A stretch of 64,000 bases of DNA from JAAYCB01 sp012744395 (GCA_028703175.1 JAQVNJ010000013.1:7955-71954), one strand, 5' to 3'; shown: positions 27,242 to 36,474, numbered from the stretch's first letter. Program-made: numbers and translations. Notes: generated by a model from the letters alone, not told the origin.

Positions 27242-28399
27242 TCAAGCGTCAGTCATCAACAGGTCGTGATAGATTCGGGCGGCGGAGACGACTTCCGCGA
27301 TCTCGACGTGCTCGTCCACGGCATGGGCCGTCTCGATTCCGCCGGGGCCCAAAACGATCGTCGATGCCTGCTCGGCCACCCAGGCCGCGTCGGTTCCGTA
27401 CGGCGCCCCGGCGAACTCCAGGTCGCCGCGCCCGGTCACTCGCCGGCAGACTTCCAGGGCCCTGCGGGCAAACGGGTCTTCTGCCGCGGTGGCCAGGGGG
27501 GGCATCATCACTTGCACCTCGCCGTGGGTAATCTCCAGCCCGAGCGCCGCCAGGGACGAAATCAGCTCGTCGCGCGACCCGGCCGGCTGCATCCCCGGAA
27601 GCACGCGAAAATCGACCGACAGCGTGCACTCGTCGGCCACGGCGTTGTAGGTCCGGCCGCCGTGGATCATCGTGACGGTAACCGTCGGACCGGTCATCCA
27701 GGGGCTGACAAACGTCTCGCCGAGACGCCGCTCGTGTTCCTCCAGATGCCGGAGCACGCGGACCGCGCCGGCGATCGCGTCGCGGCCCAATTCCGGCCGG
27801 GAGCTGTGGGCGCTGCGGCCGTGGACCGTGATCTCCCACCGGACCACGCCTTTGTGCTGGATGATCGGCGCAAGTCGCGTCGGTTCGCCGACTACCGCAC
27901 GGGCAAGCGGATAATCCAAGGTGGCAAACTGCCGGATGCCGGTCTGCGTGTGTTCCTCGTCGCCGGCCGCCAGCAGCACGACGGGCAGGGCCGGCCGCGC
28001 GCCCGCCTCGAGCGCCTCGACAAGGGCCAACGCCATGGCGACCACCGACGCCTTGTCGTCGCAGGCTCCCCGCCCGAAAAGCCGCCCGTCCTGGAGGCGC
28101 GGCACGAAGGCTGTTTCGCCCCAGTCCTCGGCCGGCACCGTGTCCAGGTGCGCTTCGAGCAGCGTGCCTGGCCCGCGGCGGCGGCCCGCAATCTTGACCA
28201 ACAGCGACTCATGGACCGGATTGGGGCGGAGCCGCTGCATCTCCACCCCGTAGCGGCCGAACAGGTTGACGAGATAGTCGACCGCCGGGCGTTCGACCGG
28301 CTCGGCCGCGGCGTGCGGCCGGCCCATCGGGTTCACCGTCGGGAGGGCCACGAGGTCCGACAAGAGGCGAACCGCAGATTCAACGCCGATCACGCGCAT
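27242..28399 (-). CDS. M20-family metallopeptidase / deacylase (ArgE/DapE type)
   Basis: This 385-residue protein has the two-zinc M20 arrangement: EAHLDTVP (His and catalytic Asp), GRGACDDKAS (bridging Asp), AAGDEEHTQTG (catalytic Glu-Glu), an Asp/Glu ligand in VVGEPTRL, and a final His in GIETAHAVDEHVE. The lid domain shows HGRSAHSSRPELGRDAI. This pattern fits acetylornithine deacetylase, succinyl-diaminopimelate desuccinylase or a related amidohydrolase; the exact substrate cannot be fixed. The ATG at 28399 is preceded by GAGGAAAGG. The open frame continues upstream only because of GC bias. Confidence 0.88.
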   Translation of the reverse strand: MRVIGVESAVRLLSDLVALPTVNPMGRPHAAAEPVERPAVDYLVNLFGRYGVEMQRLRPNPVHESLLVKIAGRRRGPGTLLEAHLDTVPAEDWGETAFVPRLQDGRLFGRGACDDKASVVAMALALVEALEAGARPALPVVLLAAGDEEHTQTGIRQFATLDYPLARAVVGEPTRLAPIIQHKGVVRWEITVHGRSAHSSRPELGRDAIAGAVRVLRHLEEHERRLGETFVSPWMTGPTVTVTMIHGGRTYNAVADECTLSVDFRVLPGMQPAGSRDELISSLAALGLEITHGEVQVMMPPLATAAEDPFARRALEVCRRVTGRGDLEFAGAPYGTDAAWVAEQASTIVLGPGGIETAHAVDEHVEIAEVVSAARIYHDLLMTDA

Positions 28400-28705
28400 G
28401 GCTCGCCTTTCCTCGTGATGCAGAGCCGCAATTGGGCCCACAATTGGGCCGGGATTCCGGGGGACGATTGTGCTGATAGTATGCGAATCTCTCGGCGATC
28501 CTGCAACCGTTGCCCGGCGGCTGGATGGGCTTGCCTGCGGATTTCGCCCCGCGGGAGCGGCCACAAACCGGCCCCGGGCAGAGCCCAGCCGCCCTGGCTT
28601 CGCTGACGCGCACCCTCCCTGGCGATCCGGCTTGCATTCTCCCTTTCGATTGGCCAGAATCGTGCCTGAACTCTGGTTCAGGGCTTCAGACCGGGAAGGA
28701 TGCTG
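28400..28705. other. divergent intergenic region with a short tandem repeat
   Basis: This is the region between the M20 and Nramp-like genes. The 10-base word CAATTGGGCC occurs at 28429 and 28441 (12-bp period), close to the M20 start, and could be an operator. No gene is supported. Confidence 0.4.
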
Positions 28706-30331
28706 ATGGGCGACGGGCCTTCGGGTTGCACGGTTCGGGCCGAGGGATCGGCCGCGGGCGCTATCCGCACGCCGCCCCGTTCGATCCCCGGGATCCTCCG
28801 CCAGCTCGGCCCGGGGCTGATCATCGCCGGGGCGATCGTCGGCTCCGGCGAGTTGATCGCGACGACGAAAACCGGGGCCCAGGCCGGATTCTGGCTCCTC
28901 TGGCTGATCATCGTCGGCTGCGTGATCAAGGTCTTCGTCCAGGTCGAGTTCGGCCGCTATGCGATCTCGTCGGGCGAGGGGACGATGTCGGCGATGGACG
29001 CCGTGCCCGGCCCGCGGCTGCGGGTCAACTGGCTGCTCTGGTACTGGCTCGTGATGTTTGTCTTCAGCCTGTGCCAGCTTGGCGGAATCGTTCATGGCGT
29101 CGGTCAGGCCCTGGCCATGAGCCTGCCGCTCGACGGCAGCTTCAACCGCCTGCTCGCCGCCCAGGACGCCTGGGACGCCCGCTCGGCCCCGGTCCGCGAG
29201 CAGCTGCGCGGCAACTACCCCGACCTTGCCAGCAGCCGGTTCAAGAGCCGCCAGGCCGCCGTGCGGCAATTGGAGAACGCCGTTGCCGAGCGGATCGGGC
29301 ATCCGCGGCCGAGTGAGCGGACGCCGGGCCTGTTCTGGACCGACGACATCACCTGGGCGATGATCGTCACCCTGGTGACGATCGCCATTCTCCTGGCCGG
29401 GCGCTATGCCGTGATTCAGAATGTGTCGACGGCAATGGTCGCCGCCTTCACCGCCGCGACGATCTTCTGCGTCGTGGCCATCCAGGCCCACGAGGCCTGG
29501 GCGATGCACTGGGAGGACCTGGCCGCCGGGCTGAGCTTTCGACTGCCGCCGGTCGTCGTCGGCATGAGCCGCTGGGAGCCGCTCAGCACCGCCCTGGCCA
29601 CGTTCGGGATCATCGGCGTCGGCACGTCGGAACTGGTCACCTATCCCTACTGGTGTCTCGAGAAGGGGTACGCGCGATTCACCGGCCCCAAGGAGCCCTC
29701 CGCCGCCTGGGCCGACCGCGCCCGGGGTTGGCTGCGGGTGATGCGCTGGGACGCCGGCGTGTCGATGGCAATCTACACCTTCGCCACGGTCGCCTTCTAC
29801 CTGCTGGGCGCGGCGGTGCTCCATCGAAGCGGGCTGGACCCCAAGGGGAGCCAGTTGATCCGCACGCTGGGAGAAATGTACGTGCCGGTGTTCGGACTGT
29901 GGGCCAAGTGGTTGTTCCTGTTCGGCGCGCTGGCCGTCCTCTACTCGACGTTTTTCGTCGCCAATGCGGGCCACACCCGCGTTGCCTCCGACGCGGTTCG
30001 CGTGTTCGGCATCGGAGCGCGCCGCGAGGCACAGCGCCGCTGGTGGATCAAGGCCTTCTGCGTCTTCTTCCCCGCCTTCGCGGCGGTCACATGCATCCTC
30101 GTCCGCAAGCCGGGAGAGCTCGTATTGCTCAGCGGCGTCATGCAGGCCATTATGCTGCCGATGCTCGCCGCAGCGACGCTCTACTTCCGCTATCGGCGCT
30201 GCGACCGCCGGATTACCCCGGGCCGGCTTTGGGACTTGATGTTGTGGCTCTCCGCGGTCGGCATGCTGATCGCCGGAGCCTGGGCGGGCGCAAACGGGGT
30301 CCTCGACCTGGTCCGCGGACTGGGGCTATGA
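28706..30331 (+). CDS. Nramp-like transmembrane transporter lacking the DPGN motif
   Basis: This protein of about 541 residues has roughly 11 transmembrane helices and overall Nramp character (LGPGLIIAGAIVGSGELIATTKTGAQAGFWLLW in TM1-TM2, VFVQVEFGRYAISSGE after it). Canonical Nramp metal transporters carry DPGN in TM1 and a metal-binding Met in TM6. Here TM1 reads GAIVGSGE, so classical Mn/Fe transport is doubtful. A soluble, charged insertion (about residues 150-210) separates TM4 and TM5. ATG 28706 is preferred because GGGAAGG lies six bases upstream; ATG 28700 overlaps that site. Confidence 0.78.
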   Translation: MGDGPSGCTVRAEGSAAGAIRTPPRSIPGILRQLGPGLIIAGAIVGSGELIATTKTGAQAGFWLLWLIIVGCVIKVFVQVEFGRYAISSGEGTMSAMDAVPGPRLRVNWLLWYWLVMFVFSLCQLGGIVHGVGQALAMSLPLDGSFNRLLAAQDAWDARSAPVREQLRGNYPDLASSRFKSRQAAVRQLENAVAERIGHPRPSERTPGLFWTDDITWAMIVTLVTIAILLAGRYAVIQNVSTAMVAAFTAATIFCVVAIQAHEAWAMHWEDLAAGLSFRLPPVVVGMSRWEPLSTALATFGIIGVGTSELVTYPYWCLEKGYARFTGPKEPSAAWADRARGWLRVMRWDAGVSMAIYTFATVAFYLLGAAVLHRSGLDPKGSQLIRTLGEMYVPVFGLWAKWLFLFGALAVLYSTFFVANAGHTRVASDAVRVFGIGARREAQRRWWIKAFCVFFPAFAAVTCILVRKPGELVLLSGVMQAIMLPMLAAATLYFRYRRCDRRITPGRLWDLMLWLSAVGMLIAGAWAGANGVLDLVRGLGL

Positions 30332-30393
30332 CCGGGAATCGAACTCCGGTGCTGGAAGAAGCCGGCTCCTCGCGGAAATGCAGTGAATCGGGC

Positions 30394-30435
30394 AAGGTTC
30401 AAGGTTCAATATCCAAGGTTGCATGGCCAAGTGGG
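30394..30435 (+). repeat. heptameric repeat array, left arm
   Basis: Units from 30394 are AAGGTTC, AAGGTTC, AATATCC, AAGGTTG, CATGGCC, AAGTGGG. The array lies 62 bases after the Nramp-like gene and faces an inverted array at 30440-30460. Confidence 0.7.
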
Positions 30436-30439
30436 AGGC

Positions 30440-30460
30440 AAACCTTGAACCTTCAACCTT
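30440..30460 (-). repeat. heptameric repeat array, right arm, inverted
   Basis: Plus-strand units are AAACCTT, GAACCTT and CAACCTT, the reverse complements of AAGGTTT/C/G in the left arm four bases away. More degenerate units may continue to 30481, adjoining the methyltransferase start. Confidence 0.7.
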
Positions 30461-30496
30461 GCACCCAATCGTGCCCTTGAATGGAACCACGGTGCC

Positions 30497-32659
30497 TTGT
30501 CACACGCCACTCTCCTACCGCAGATCGAATCCGCCTGGCGCGAGTTGGCCGGCGGCCTGCTCCTGGAGAACCAGGAATTGCCCCTTCACGAGGTTGAGCG
30601 GGCATCCCGTCGGCTGATCGAGCAGTGGGCCTTCGAAATGTACCTGCACCGGTCCGAGGACCGCCGGTTGACGGTCCCCGGTGCGGTGGCCGACCCGCTG
30701 CTGGTAAATCTTCCGGCATCGGCGGCGGGCGTGCGGGCGTTGGTCGAACAGGCGTTTCGCCGCGAGTATCCGCCGGTCGACATGCTCGAGACGGTCCATC
30801 AGCACCTGCTCTCCCGGCGGCTGCGCCGCGGGCGGGGGCGGCTTGCCATCGAGCCGAGCCGACGGCGCCGGCGGGCGGAGGGAATCTACTATACGCCCGG
30901 CTACGTGGCCGCATACATTGCCGACCGCTGCCTGCCGCGAGGCGCGGAGGGGCCGCTCCCGCGGGTCCTCGATCCCGCCTGCGGCTGCGGCAGATTCCTG
31001 CTCTCCGCTGCCGAGCGTCTGCTCCGGGAGCCGGAGGCCCCCTCGGCCCTGGAGATCGCCGCCGCGCTGCACGGCAGCGACCTGGACACCGAGGCCGTCG
31101 CCGTCGCACGGCGAATCCTCTGGCTCACGCTGCTGCCTCGCTTGCCGGCCAGAAGCGATCCTTGCCAACTCGCCGAGGTTCTGGAGAGGAACATCCTCAG
31201 CGGCAACACGTTGACCGGAGAGGTCTGGCCCGACGGGACGCGGCCGTTCGACGTTGTCCTAGGCAATCCGCCCTATCGCCGCGAACTCGGTGCAAAACCA
31301 CTGCTCGATGCGATCGCCGATTCAGACCTGGGACGCCGGCATCGGGCGCCGCGGATGGACCTCTGGTACTATTTTCTCCATCGCGGCCTGGAACTGCTTG
31401 CCCCGGGCGGCCGGCTCGGATTCATCGTCGGTGCGTACTGGTCGGCCGGCACGGGCGCCGACCGGCTGATCGCCGTGCTCCGCGAGACGGTTCACGTCGA
31501 GGAGATTTTTCAGCTCGACCGGCTTCAGGTCTTTCCGGGCATCAGCGGCCGGCACATGCTGCTGATCATCTCCAAGACGCCGCCGGGCGGTTCGACCACG
31601 ATCCGCCTGCCCGTCTCCGGCGCGGCGGCCGATGCGCGGCCCTTCGTCGAGGGGCGGTCGCCGGTCCACACATTTCAGAAGACCCACGGGCAATTGTTCC
31701 GCAATCGGCTGTTGGACCTGGAGCCGCCGGCCGATCGCCTGCTCGACCGCCTGGGGCGGCATCCGGCGCTGGCCGAGCTGGGCGAGATTCGCCAGGGCAT
31801 CGCGGAGAATCCGGCCAGCGTCAGCCGGGCCGCCGACCGCAAGCACCCGGGGCGCTGGCGGGTGGGCGAGGGGGTCTTCGCGCTGACGCCGGAAGAACTC
31901 GCGGGGCTCGACTTGCCGGCGGGCGAGGCCAGGCTTGTGCGCCCGTATCACGACCTCTGCGATCTCGGGCGCTACGACCGAGCCGCGCGGCCCTCGCTCC
32001 GGCTGGTCTACTCGACTTGCGACACTTGGCCGCGATTGGGCGACTGCCCGGTGCTCGCCCGGCATCTGGAACGATTCCGTCCGCTGCTTGAGGCCCGCCG
32101 CGAGACCCGGTTGGGAACCCGCCCCTGGTGGCAGCTTCACTGGCCGCGCCAGGCGCGGCTCTGGGAGAGTCCCAAGTTGATCGCGCTCCAGATGAGCCGG
32201 CGGCCGGCGCTGGTACCCGCCAGCGAACCGGCATATGTTTCGTTCAGCGTGAATGTCTTCGTGCCCCGGGCCGACGTGGCCGAACCGCTCAACTATTTCG
32301 CGGCGATCCTCAACAGCCGCCTGCTCTGGAAGTGGTTCCGCCACCACGCGAAACGCCGCGGCGCGGGGTTGGAGATCAATGGCCACGTGCTCGCCCGGAC
32401 GCCGATCCGGCGGATCGACTTCGACTCGCCAGCAGAGGCCGCCGCCTGCGATTCGCTCAGCGCGCTGGTCGGCCGGATGCTCGCCCTGGCGCGGCGGGCG
32501 CGCCAGCTTCCAGACCCCGCGGCGCTCCGCGCGATCCAGGCGGAGCAGGACGCCGCGGACGCAGAAATCGATCGGCTCGTTTATGGCCTCTATGGCCTGG
32601 CGCTCGAGGAGATCGCCATGGTTGAGCGATCGTGCGGCTGTTCGGAGAACGGCGCCTGA
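30497..32659 (+). CDS. orphan Eco57I/TaqI-type N6-adenine DNA methyltransferase
   Basis: This 720-residue protein has an N-terminal helical region (1-125), then the gamma-type methyltransferase core: GIYYTPGYVAAYIAD (129-143), SAM-binding motif I DPACGCGRF (159-167), and the adenine-specific NPPY (257-260). A C-terminal TaqI-like target-recognition region (about 420-690) includes SFSVNVFVPRADVAEPLNYFAAILNSRL. Type IIG enzymes of this class fuse a PD-(D/E)XK nuclease at the N-terminus, but no such motif is visible, and no restriction gene is adjacent. It may be a solitary epigenetic methylase or a remnant of a larger system. The TTG start is tentative. A heptameric repeat element lies immediately upstream. 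Confidence 0.85.
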   Translation: MSHATLLPQIESAWRELAGGLLLENQELPLHEVERASRRLIEQWAFEMYLHRSEDRRLTVPGAVADPLLVNLPASAAGVRALVEQAFRREYPPVDMLETVHQHLLSRRLRRGRGRLAIEPSRRRRRAEGIYYTPGYVAAYIADRCLPRGAEGPLPRVLDPACGCGRFLLSAAERLLREPEAPSALEIAAALHGSDLDTEAVAVARRILWLTLLPRLPARSDPCQLAEVLERNILSGNTLTGEVWPDGTRPFDVVLGNPPYRRELGAKPLLDAIADSDLGRRHRAPRMDLWYYFLHRGLELLAPGGRLGFIVGAYWSAGTGADRLIAVLRETVHVEEIFQLDRLQVFPGISGRHMLLIISKTPPGGSTTIRLPVSGAAADARPFVEGRSPVHTFQKTHGQLFRNRLLDLEPPADRLLDRLGRHPALAELGEIRQGIAENPASVSRAADRKHPGRWRVGEGVFALTPEELAGLDLPAGEARLVRPYHDLCDLGRYDRAARPSLRLVYSTCDTWPRLGDCPVLARHLERFRPLLEARRETRLGTRPWWQLHWPRQARLWESPKLIALQMSRRPALVPASEPAYVSFSVNVFVPRADVAEPLNYFAAILNSRLLWKWFRHHAKRRGAGLEINGHVLARTPIRRIDFDSPAEAAACDSLSALVGRMLALARRARQLPDPAALRAIQAEQDAADAEIDRLVYGLYGLALEEIAMVERSCGCSENGA

Positions 32660-33327
32660 GAGGGACCTCCGCAGCCCGATGGAATTGCCGTTCGCGCTCC
32701 TGGTACTTTTGCAGCGACAAGGGGAAGTTGGGCCAGCGAGCGGGCTGGAGCGAGCGGCGGAGGGCAGAATAGACGAATAGTCCCAGCGGGCGATCGGGTG
32801 AAACGCCAGCACGCGCCAAAATGCGGCCAGCACCGCGCCGCCCGTGGCGATCCCCGCCCTGAACCGCCACATCGGTTCGACGATCGCCAGATCAATCGAG
32901 CCCATGAACTTCAGTGACATGCCCTCGAAGAACCATACCGCCCCTTGGGCCACCAAGTAGCAGAAGAGGCGGCCCTCGGCCAATTCTGCCCGGCTTGGGC
33001 GGCCAGGGCAATGGGGGCGGCGCGCTTGGGACACGATTCGCCTCGGCCACGGCAGACGGGTACGTCAGCGGCAAATCGCTGGGCCGCCTCCCTTCACGCT
33101 CCGCTCCCCCCAAGCGGCCCCTTGCCTGCCGCCGTAACCTGCGCCCCGCCTCCAACCGGATTGCGGGTTTGCCGCCGGATCGCTATCGTATCGGTGGCTT
33201 CTTTCCGCTCCAGCTTACCGGTGGACCTCCGTTCTGCGCCATGCGGGGCACGCGGCTTTTTCACAAGCGTAGCAGGCTGCTGGCGGAGTCGCAGAGTCGC
33301 ATCGATTGGACACAAGGGACTGGCTGG
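32660..33327. other. intergenic region with a decayed gene fragment
   Basis: Apart from the minus-strand membrane-protein remnant at 32774-33034, nothing here is supported as coding. No clear promoter or terminator was seen. Confidence 0.4.
32774..33034 (-). pseudogene. remnant of a planctomycete-type membrane protein
   Basis: The minus-strand frame reads a coherent membrane-protein segment (LFCYLVAQGAVWFFEG, then LAIVEPMWRFRAGIA and AAFWRVLAFHP) typical of an uncharacterised planctomycete membrane-protein family, as far as I recall it. The start region before it is unlike a normal N-terminus, and after RWDYS the frame turns into low-complexity sequence without the expected rest of the protein. 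I infer a truncated, non-functional copy; the family recollection is from memory. Confidence 0.4.
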
Positions 33328-35130
33328 ATGAGCGACACGGAACATCTGCTGATTGCGCTTGCCTGGATCGTGGTGGTGGGAATCGGGGCGCAGTGGATTG
33401 CCTGGGCCACCCGGCTACCATCGATTCTCTTGCTGCTGGCGTCGGGCTTCATTTTGGGGCCGGCGACGGACGTGCTCCAGCCCGACGAGGTTTTTGGCGA
33501 TCTGCTGCTGCCGGCGGTGTCGCTCTCGGTGGCCCTGATCCTGTTCGAAGGGGCGATGGGGCTGCGGCTGCGGGAATTAAAAGAGTCGCTCAGGCCGATT
33601 CTCTGTCTGGTGTCGATCGGAGCGCTGGTTACCTGGGTCTTGGCCGCCGCCGCCGCGCGCCTCCTGTTGGGGCTGGAGACTCCGACCGCGCTGCTATTGG
33701 GAGCGATCCTCGTGGTCACCGGTCCGACGGTGATCGGTCCGATCCTCCTCCATCTGCGTCCAACCGGTCCGGCGGGGCAAATCAGCAAGTGGGAAGGGAT
33801 CGTGATCGACCCGATCGGCGCGGTGCTGGCGGTGCTCGTGTTCGAGGCGCTGCGCGCGGTCGAGTTGGGGGGGATGGAGCATGCGGCGTGGGAAGTGGCC
33901 GGCGACCTGCTGCGGACCGTGGGAGTCGGCCTGGGCCTGAGTTTCGTGGCCGCCGGCCCGCTCGTCTGGCTGATGCGGCGGTTCTGGATTCCCGACTTTC
34001 TTGCCAGCCCGATTCTCGTGGCGGTTGTGGTGGCCGTGTTCACGGCATCGAACGTGGTTCAGCCCGAGTCGGGCCTGCTCACGGTGACCGTTCTGGGCGT
34101 GATCCTGGCCAATCAGAAATGGGTCGAGATGCAGCGGGTGGTCGAGTTCAAGGAGAATCTGCGGGTGCTGCTGATATCCGGCCTGTTCGTCATTCTGGGG
34201 GCCCGGCTGAAGGTCGCCGACGTGTTGGCGCTGGGCTGGTCGAGCGTTGCCTTTGTGGCGTTTCTGATCGCCGTCGTGCGGCCGGCGGCGGTTTGGGTTT
34301 CGACGATCGGCTCCGGTTTGAAGTGGGAGGAGAAGGCGTTTCTCGCCTGGCTGGCGCCGCGGGGGATCGTCGCCGCGGCGGTGGCTTCCGTGTTTGCCCT
34401 GCACGAAGGCATCGGCGGCGAGCTGGTGGCCGCCACGTTCGCGGTGATCATCGGCACGGTGGCGATTTACGGGCTCTCGATCGCGCCGCTGGCCCAGCGG
34501 CTTGGGCTGGCCACGCCCAACCCGCAGGGGCTCGTGATCCTCAGCGCGCATCCCGGCGCCCGGGCGATCGCCTTGAAGGTCAAGGAGGCGGGCGTGCGCG
34601 TGCTGATGGTCGACAGCAACCCGGACAACATCCGCGTGGCGCGGATGGAGGGGCTCTCCGTCTGGCTTGGCAGCATCCTTTCGCACCAGGCGATCGAAGA
34701 GATGGACCTCGGCGGCATCGGCCGCTTCCTGGCCCTGACCCCGAACCGCGAGATCAATTCGCTGGCCGGACAACACTTCCGCGAACTTTTTGGGCGCCAG
34801 TCCGTGTTCCTCCTGCCGTCGCCCCCCGCCAAGGGAATCCGCAGCGAGACGGCGGCCAAGTTCATCCCCGGACGGATCGCCTTCGGGCCGCAGATCACCT
34901 TCGACTACTTGCAGAACCGCTTCGCGCAGGGCGCGCGGATCAAGAAGACGCGGCTCACCGAGGAGTTCGATTTCGAGGCCTTCAAGGCCCACTACGGCGG
35001 CGCCGCGGTGCCCCTGTTTCTGATCGACGGCGCGGGAAGGCTGCGGGTCTTCACGGCGGCCGATCCACCGCAGCCGAAAGTCGGGCAGACGCTGATCGCG
35101 ATGGTCGATCCGGTCGAGGGAGACGAGTGA
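33328..35130 (+). CDS. cation/proton antiporter, CPA1-like with C-terminal Rossmann (TrkA-N) domain
   Basis: This 600-residue protein has about 12-13 N-terminal transmembrane helices (to about residue 400) with the Na+/H+-exchanger pattern: SVALILFEGAMGLRLREL, VVTGPTVIGPILLHLRP, a charged Asp in EGIVIDPIGAVLAV, and AFLAWLAPRGIVAAAVASVFAL. A cytoplasmic Rossmann-like domain follows (about 407-530, VILSAHPGARAIALKVKEAG...VLMVDSNPDN), then a small C-terminal domain. Such proteins exchange Na+ or K+ for H+ and are gated by a nucleotide. ATG 33328 was chosen as the first start at the TM1 boundary. A strong hairpin follows at 35156-35192. Confidence 0.88.
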   Translation: MSDTEHLLIALAWIVVVGIGAQWIAWATRLPSILLLLASGFILGPATDVLQPDEVFGDLLLPAVSLSVALILFEGAMGLRLRELKESLRPILCLVSIGALVTWVLAAAAARLLLGLETPTALLLGAILVVTGPTVIGPILLHLRPTGPAGQISKWEGIVIDPIGAVLAVLVFEALRAVELGGMEHAAWEVAGDLLRTVGVGLGLSFVAAGPLVWLMRRFWIPDFLASPILVAVVVAVFTASNVVQPESGLLTVTVLGVILANQKWVEMQRVVEFKENLRVLLISGLFVILGARLKVADVLALGWSSVAFVAFLIAVVRPAAVWVSTIGSGLKWEEKAFLAWLAPRGIVAAAVASVFALHEGIGGELVAATFAVIIGTVAIYGLSIAPLAQRLGLATPNPQGLVILSAHPGARAIALKVKEAGVRVLMVDSNPDNIRVARMEGLSVWLGSILSHQAIEEMDLGGIGRFLALTPNREINSLAGQHFRELFGRQSVFLLPSPPAKGIRSETAAKFIPGRIAFGPQITFDYLQNRFAQGARIKKTRLTEEFDFEAFKAHYGGAAVPLFLIDGAGRLRVFTAADPPQPKVGQTLIAMVDPVEGDE

Positions 35131-35155
35131 TCCGGCACCTGGGTCGAAAGCAGAG

Positions 35156-35192
35156 CGGCTCCAACCCGGTTGCCGACCGGAAGTTGGAGCCG
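35156..35192. terminator. hairpin terminator between convergent genes
   Basis: CGGCTCCAAC (35156-35165) pairs perfectly with GTTGGAGCCG (35183-35192), with a nested CCGGT/ACCGG stem inside, and is followed by TCTTTCC. It lies between the antiporter stop and the convergent oxidoreductase stop, so it may serve both. Confidence 0.75.
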
Positions 35193-35223
35193 TCTTTCCG
35201 CAGCCGTTGGGAACGCGGGCGGA

Positions 35224-36384
35224 TCAGATATCGATCCAGGCGCCTTGCTTGGCGCTTTCCAGGACCCGCTCGCAGACCTGCTGGGTCCGCATCGCGGTCC
35301 GCATGTTGGGCTGGAACGCCGGGCCCCCCTCCAGGCTGGCGAGGAAGTCGGCGAAGCCGTGGATGAACGTGTGCTCGTAGCCGATCGTGCAGCCGGGCAC
35401 CCACCAATTCTTCATGTACGGGTGCTCGAAGTTGGTCACGTGGATCCGCTGCCAGCCGGTGAGGTGGTCCTCGATCTTCTTGCCGGTCTCCGGGTCGGCG
35501 TAGCGGAAGAACTGGAGGATGTGCGGGTCTTCGAGGTCGAAGTAGAGGCCGCCGCGCTCGCCGTTCATCTCCATCGTGCTGTAGTTCTTCCGGCCCCGGG
35601 CGTAGCGGGTGCTCTCGAAGGTGCCCAGCGATCCGTTCTCGAAGATCGCCAGGAACATGCAGGCGTCGTCGATGCCGACCTTTTCGACCTTGCCGGTGTC
35701 GGCGTGCTTGCGCTCCTTGATGAACGTCTCGGCATGGGCGACGACGCGCTTGATCGGTCCGTTGATCCACTCGGCCGTGTCGATCGAGTGGGCCAGCAGG
35801 TCGCCGGTCACGCCGCTGCCGGCGACCTTGCTGTCGAGCCTCCAGAGCGACATCCCCCCCTGCGGCACGTCCTGGCCGATCGTGTAATCCTGGTTGTAGA
35901 CCGCGCGGTAGTGGAACGGCCGGCCGACGCGGCCCTCGTCGACGAGTTGCTTGAAGAGGCTGATCGCCGGCACGCGGCGGTAGTTGAACGAGACCATGTT
36001 GGCCACGCCGGCCTTCTCCACGGCGTCGACCATCTGCTGGGCCTCGGCCGAATTCATGGCCATCGGTTTTTCGCAGACGACGATCTTGCCCGCCTCGGCC
36101 GCGGCGATCACGCAGTCCTTGTGCATGAAATTCGGCGTGCAGACGTCGACCAGGTCGATGTCGTCGCGCTCAACGAGCTTCCGCCAGTCCGTCTCCAGCG
36201 ATTCGTAGCCCCACTTGGCCTGGAAGTCCTTGAGCTTCTTCAGGTCTTCCTGGCGGCCGTAACAGCCCTTGAGGACCGGCTTGTGCTCGCGGGGGAAGAA
36301 GTGGTTGACTTGCAGCCAGGCATTCGAGTGGGTGCGCCCCATGAAGCCGCAGCCGAGCATGGCGATGCGAAGTTCCTTGGACAT
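35224..36384 (-). CDS. Gfo/Idh/MocA-family oxidoreductase
   Basis: This 386-residue cytoplasmic protein has an N-terminal NAD(P)-binding Rossmann fold (LRIAMLGCGFMGRTHSNAW), DLVDVCTPNFMH, the family motif KIVVCEKPMAM, and a C-terminal domain with SGVTGDLLAHSIDTAEWI, whose Asp and His complete the usual active site. It resembles inositol or sugar-type dehydrogenases; substrate unknown. It is on the same strand as the TIM-barrel isomerase gene, and the two would be neighbours in one transcript but for the heptad/four-helix-bundle element between them. Confidence 0.9.
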   Translation of the reverse strand: MSKELRIAMLGCGFMGRTHSNAWLQVNHFFPREHKPVLKGCYGRQEDLKKLKDFQAKWGYESLETDWRKLVERDDIDLVDVCTPNFMHKDCVIAAAEAGKIVVCEKPMAMNSAEAQQMVDAVEKAGVANMVSFNYRRVPAISLFKQLVDEGRVGRPFHYRAVYNQDYTIGQDVPQGGMSLWRLDSKVAGSGVTGDLLAHSIDTAEWINGPIKRVVAHAETFIKERKHADTGKVEKVGIDDACMFLAIFENGSLGTFESTRYARGRKNYSTMEMNGERGGLYFDLEDPHILQFFRYADPETGKKIEDHLTGWQRIHVTNFEHPYMKNWWVPGCTIGYEHTFIHGFADFLASLEGGPAFQPNMRTAMRTQQVCERVLESAKQGAWIDI

Positions 36385-36446
36385 GTCTGACTCCTCTTGT
36401 TATGGTTAGCGAACTGGTTTGTGATGAGTTTTCTGGGATAGTGGTT

Positions 36447-36474
36447 AAAGCGGAAAGCGGAAAGCGGAAAGCGG
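36447..36474 (+). repeat. heptameric repeat array AAAGCGG x4, 3' arm of the four-helix-bundle element
   Basis: Four perfect tandem copies of AAAGCGG occupy 36447-36474, followed by AAAACG. This is the exact reverse complement of the CCGCTTT unit at 36901-36984. The array lies 62 bases upstream of the oxidoreductase ATG and 20 bases beyond the stop of the enclosed gene. Confidence 0.9.

Noticed and set aside
27242..29974. A 910-codon minus-strand open frame extending the M20 gene upstream
   Set aside because: The part before 28399 is antisense to the Nramp-like gene, is low-complexity and has no domain; open only through GC bias.
30320..30400. A tRNA-like 3' end on the minus strand (GTTCGATTCCCGG followed by CCCCA) overlapping the Nramp-like stop codon
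   Set aside because: No matching acceptor 5' strand or anticodon arm exists upstream and the T-stem does not pair properly; probably chance.
31322..33034. A 570-codon minus-strand open frame across the methyltransferase gene
   Set aside because: It is antisense to a gene with clear methyltransferase motifs; only its first part (32774-33034) looks protein-like.
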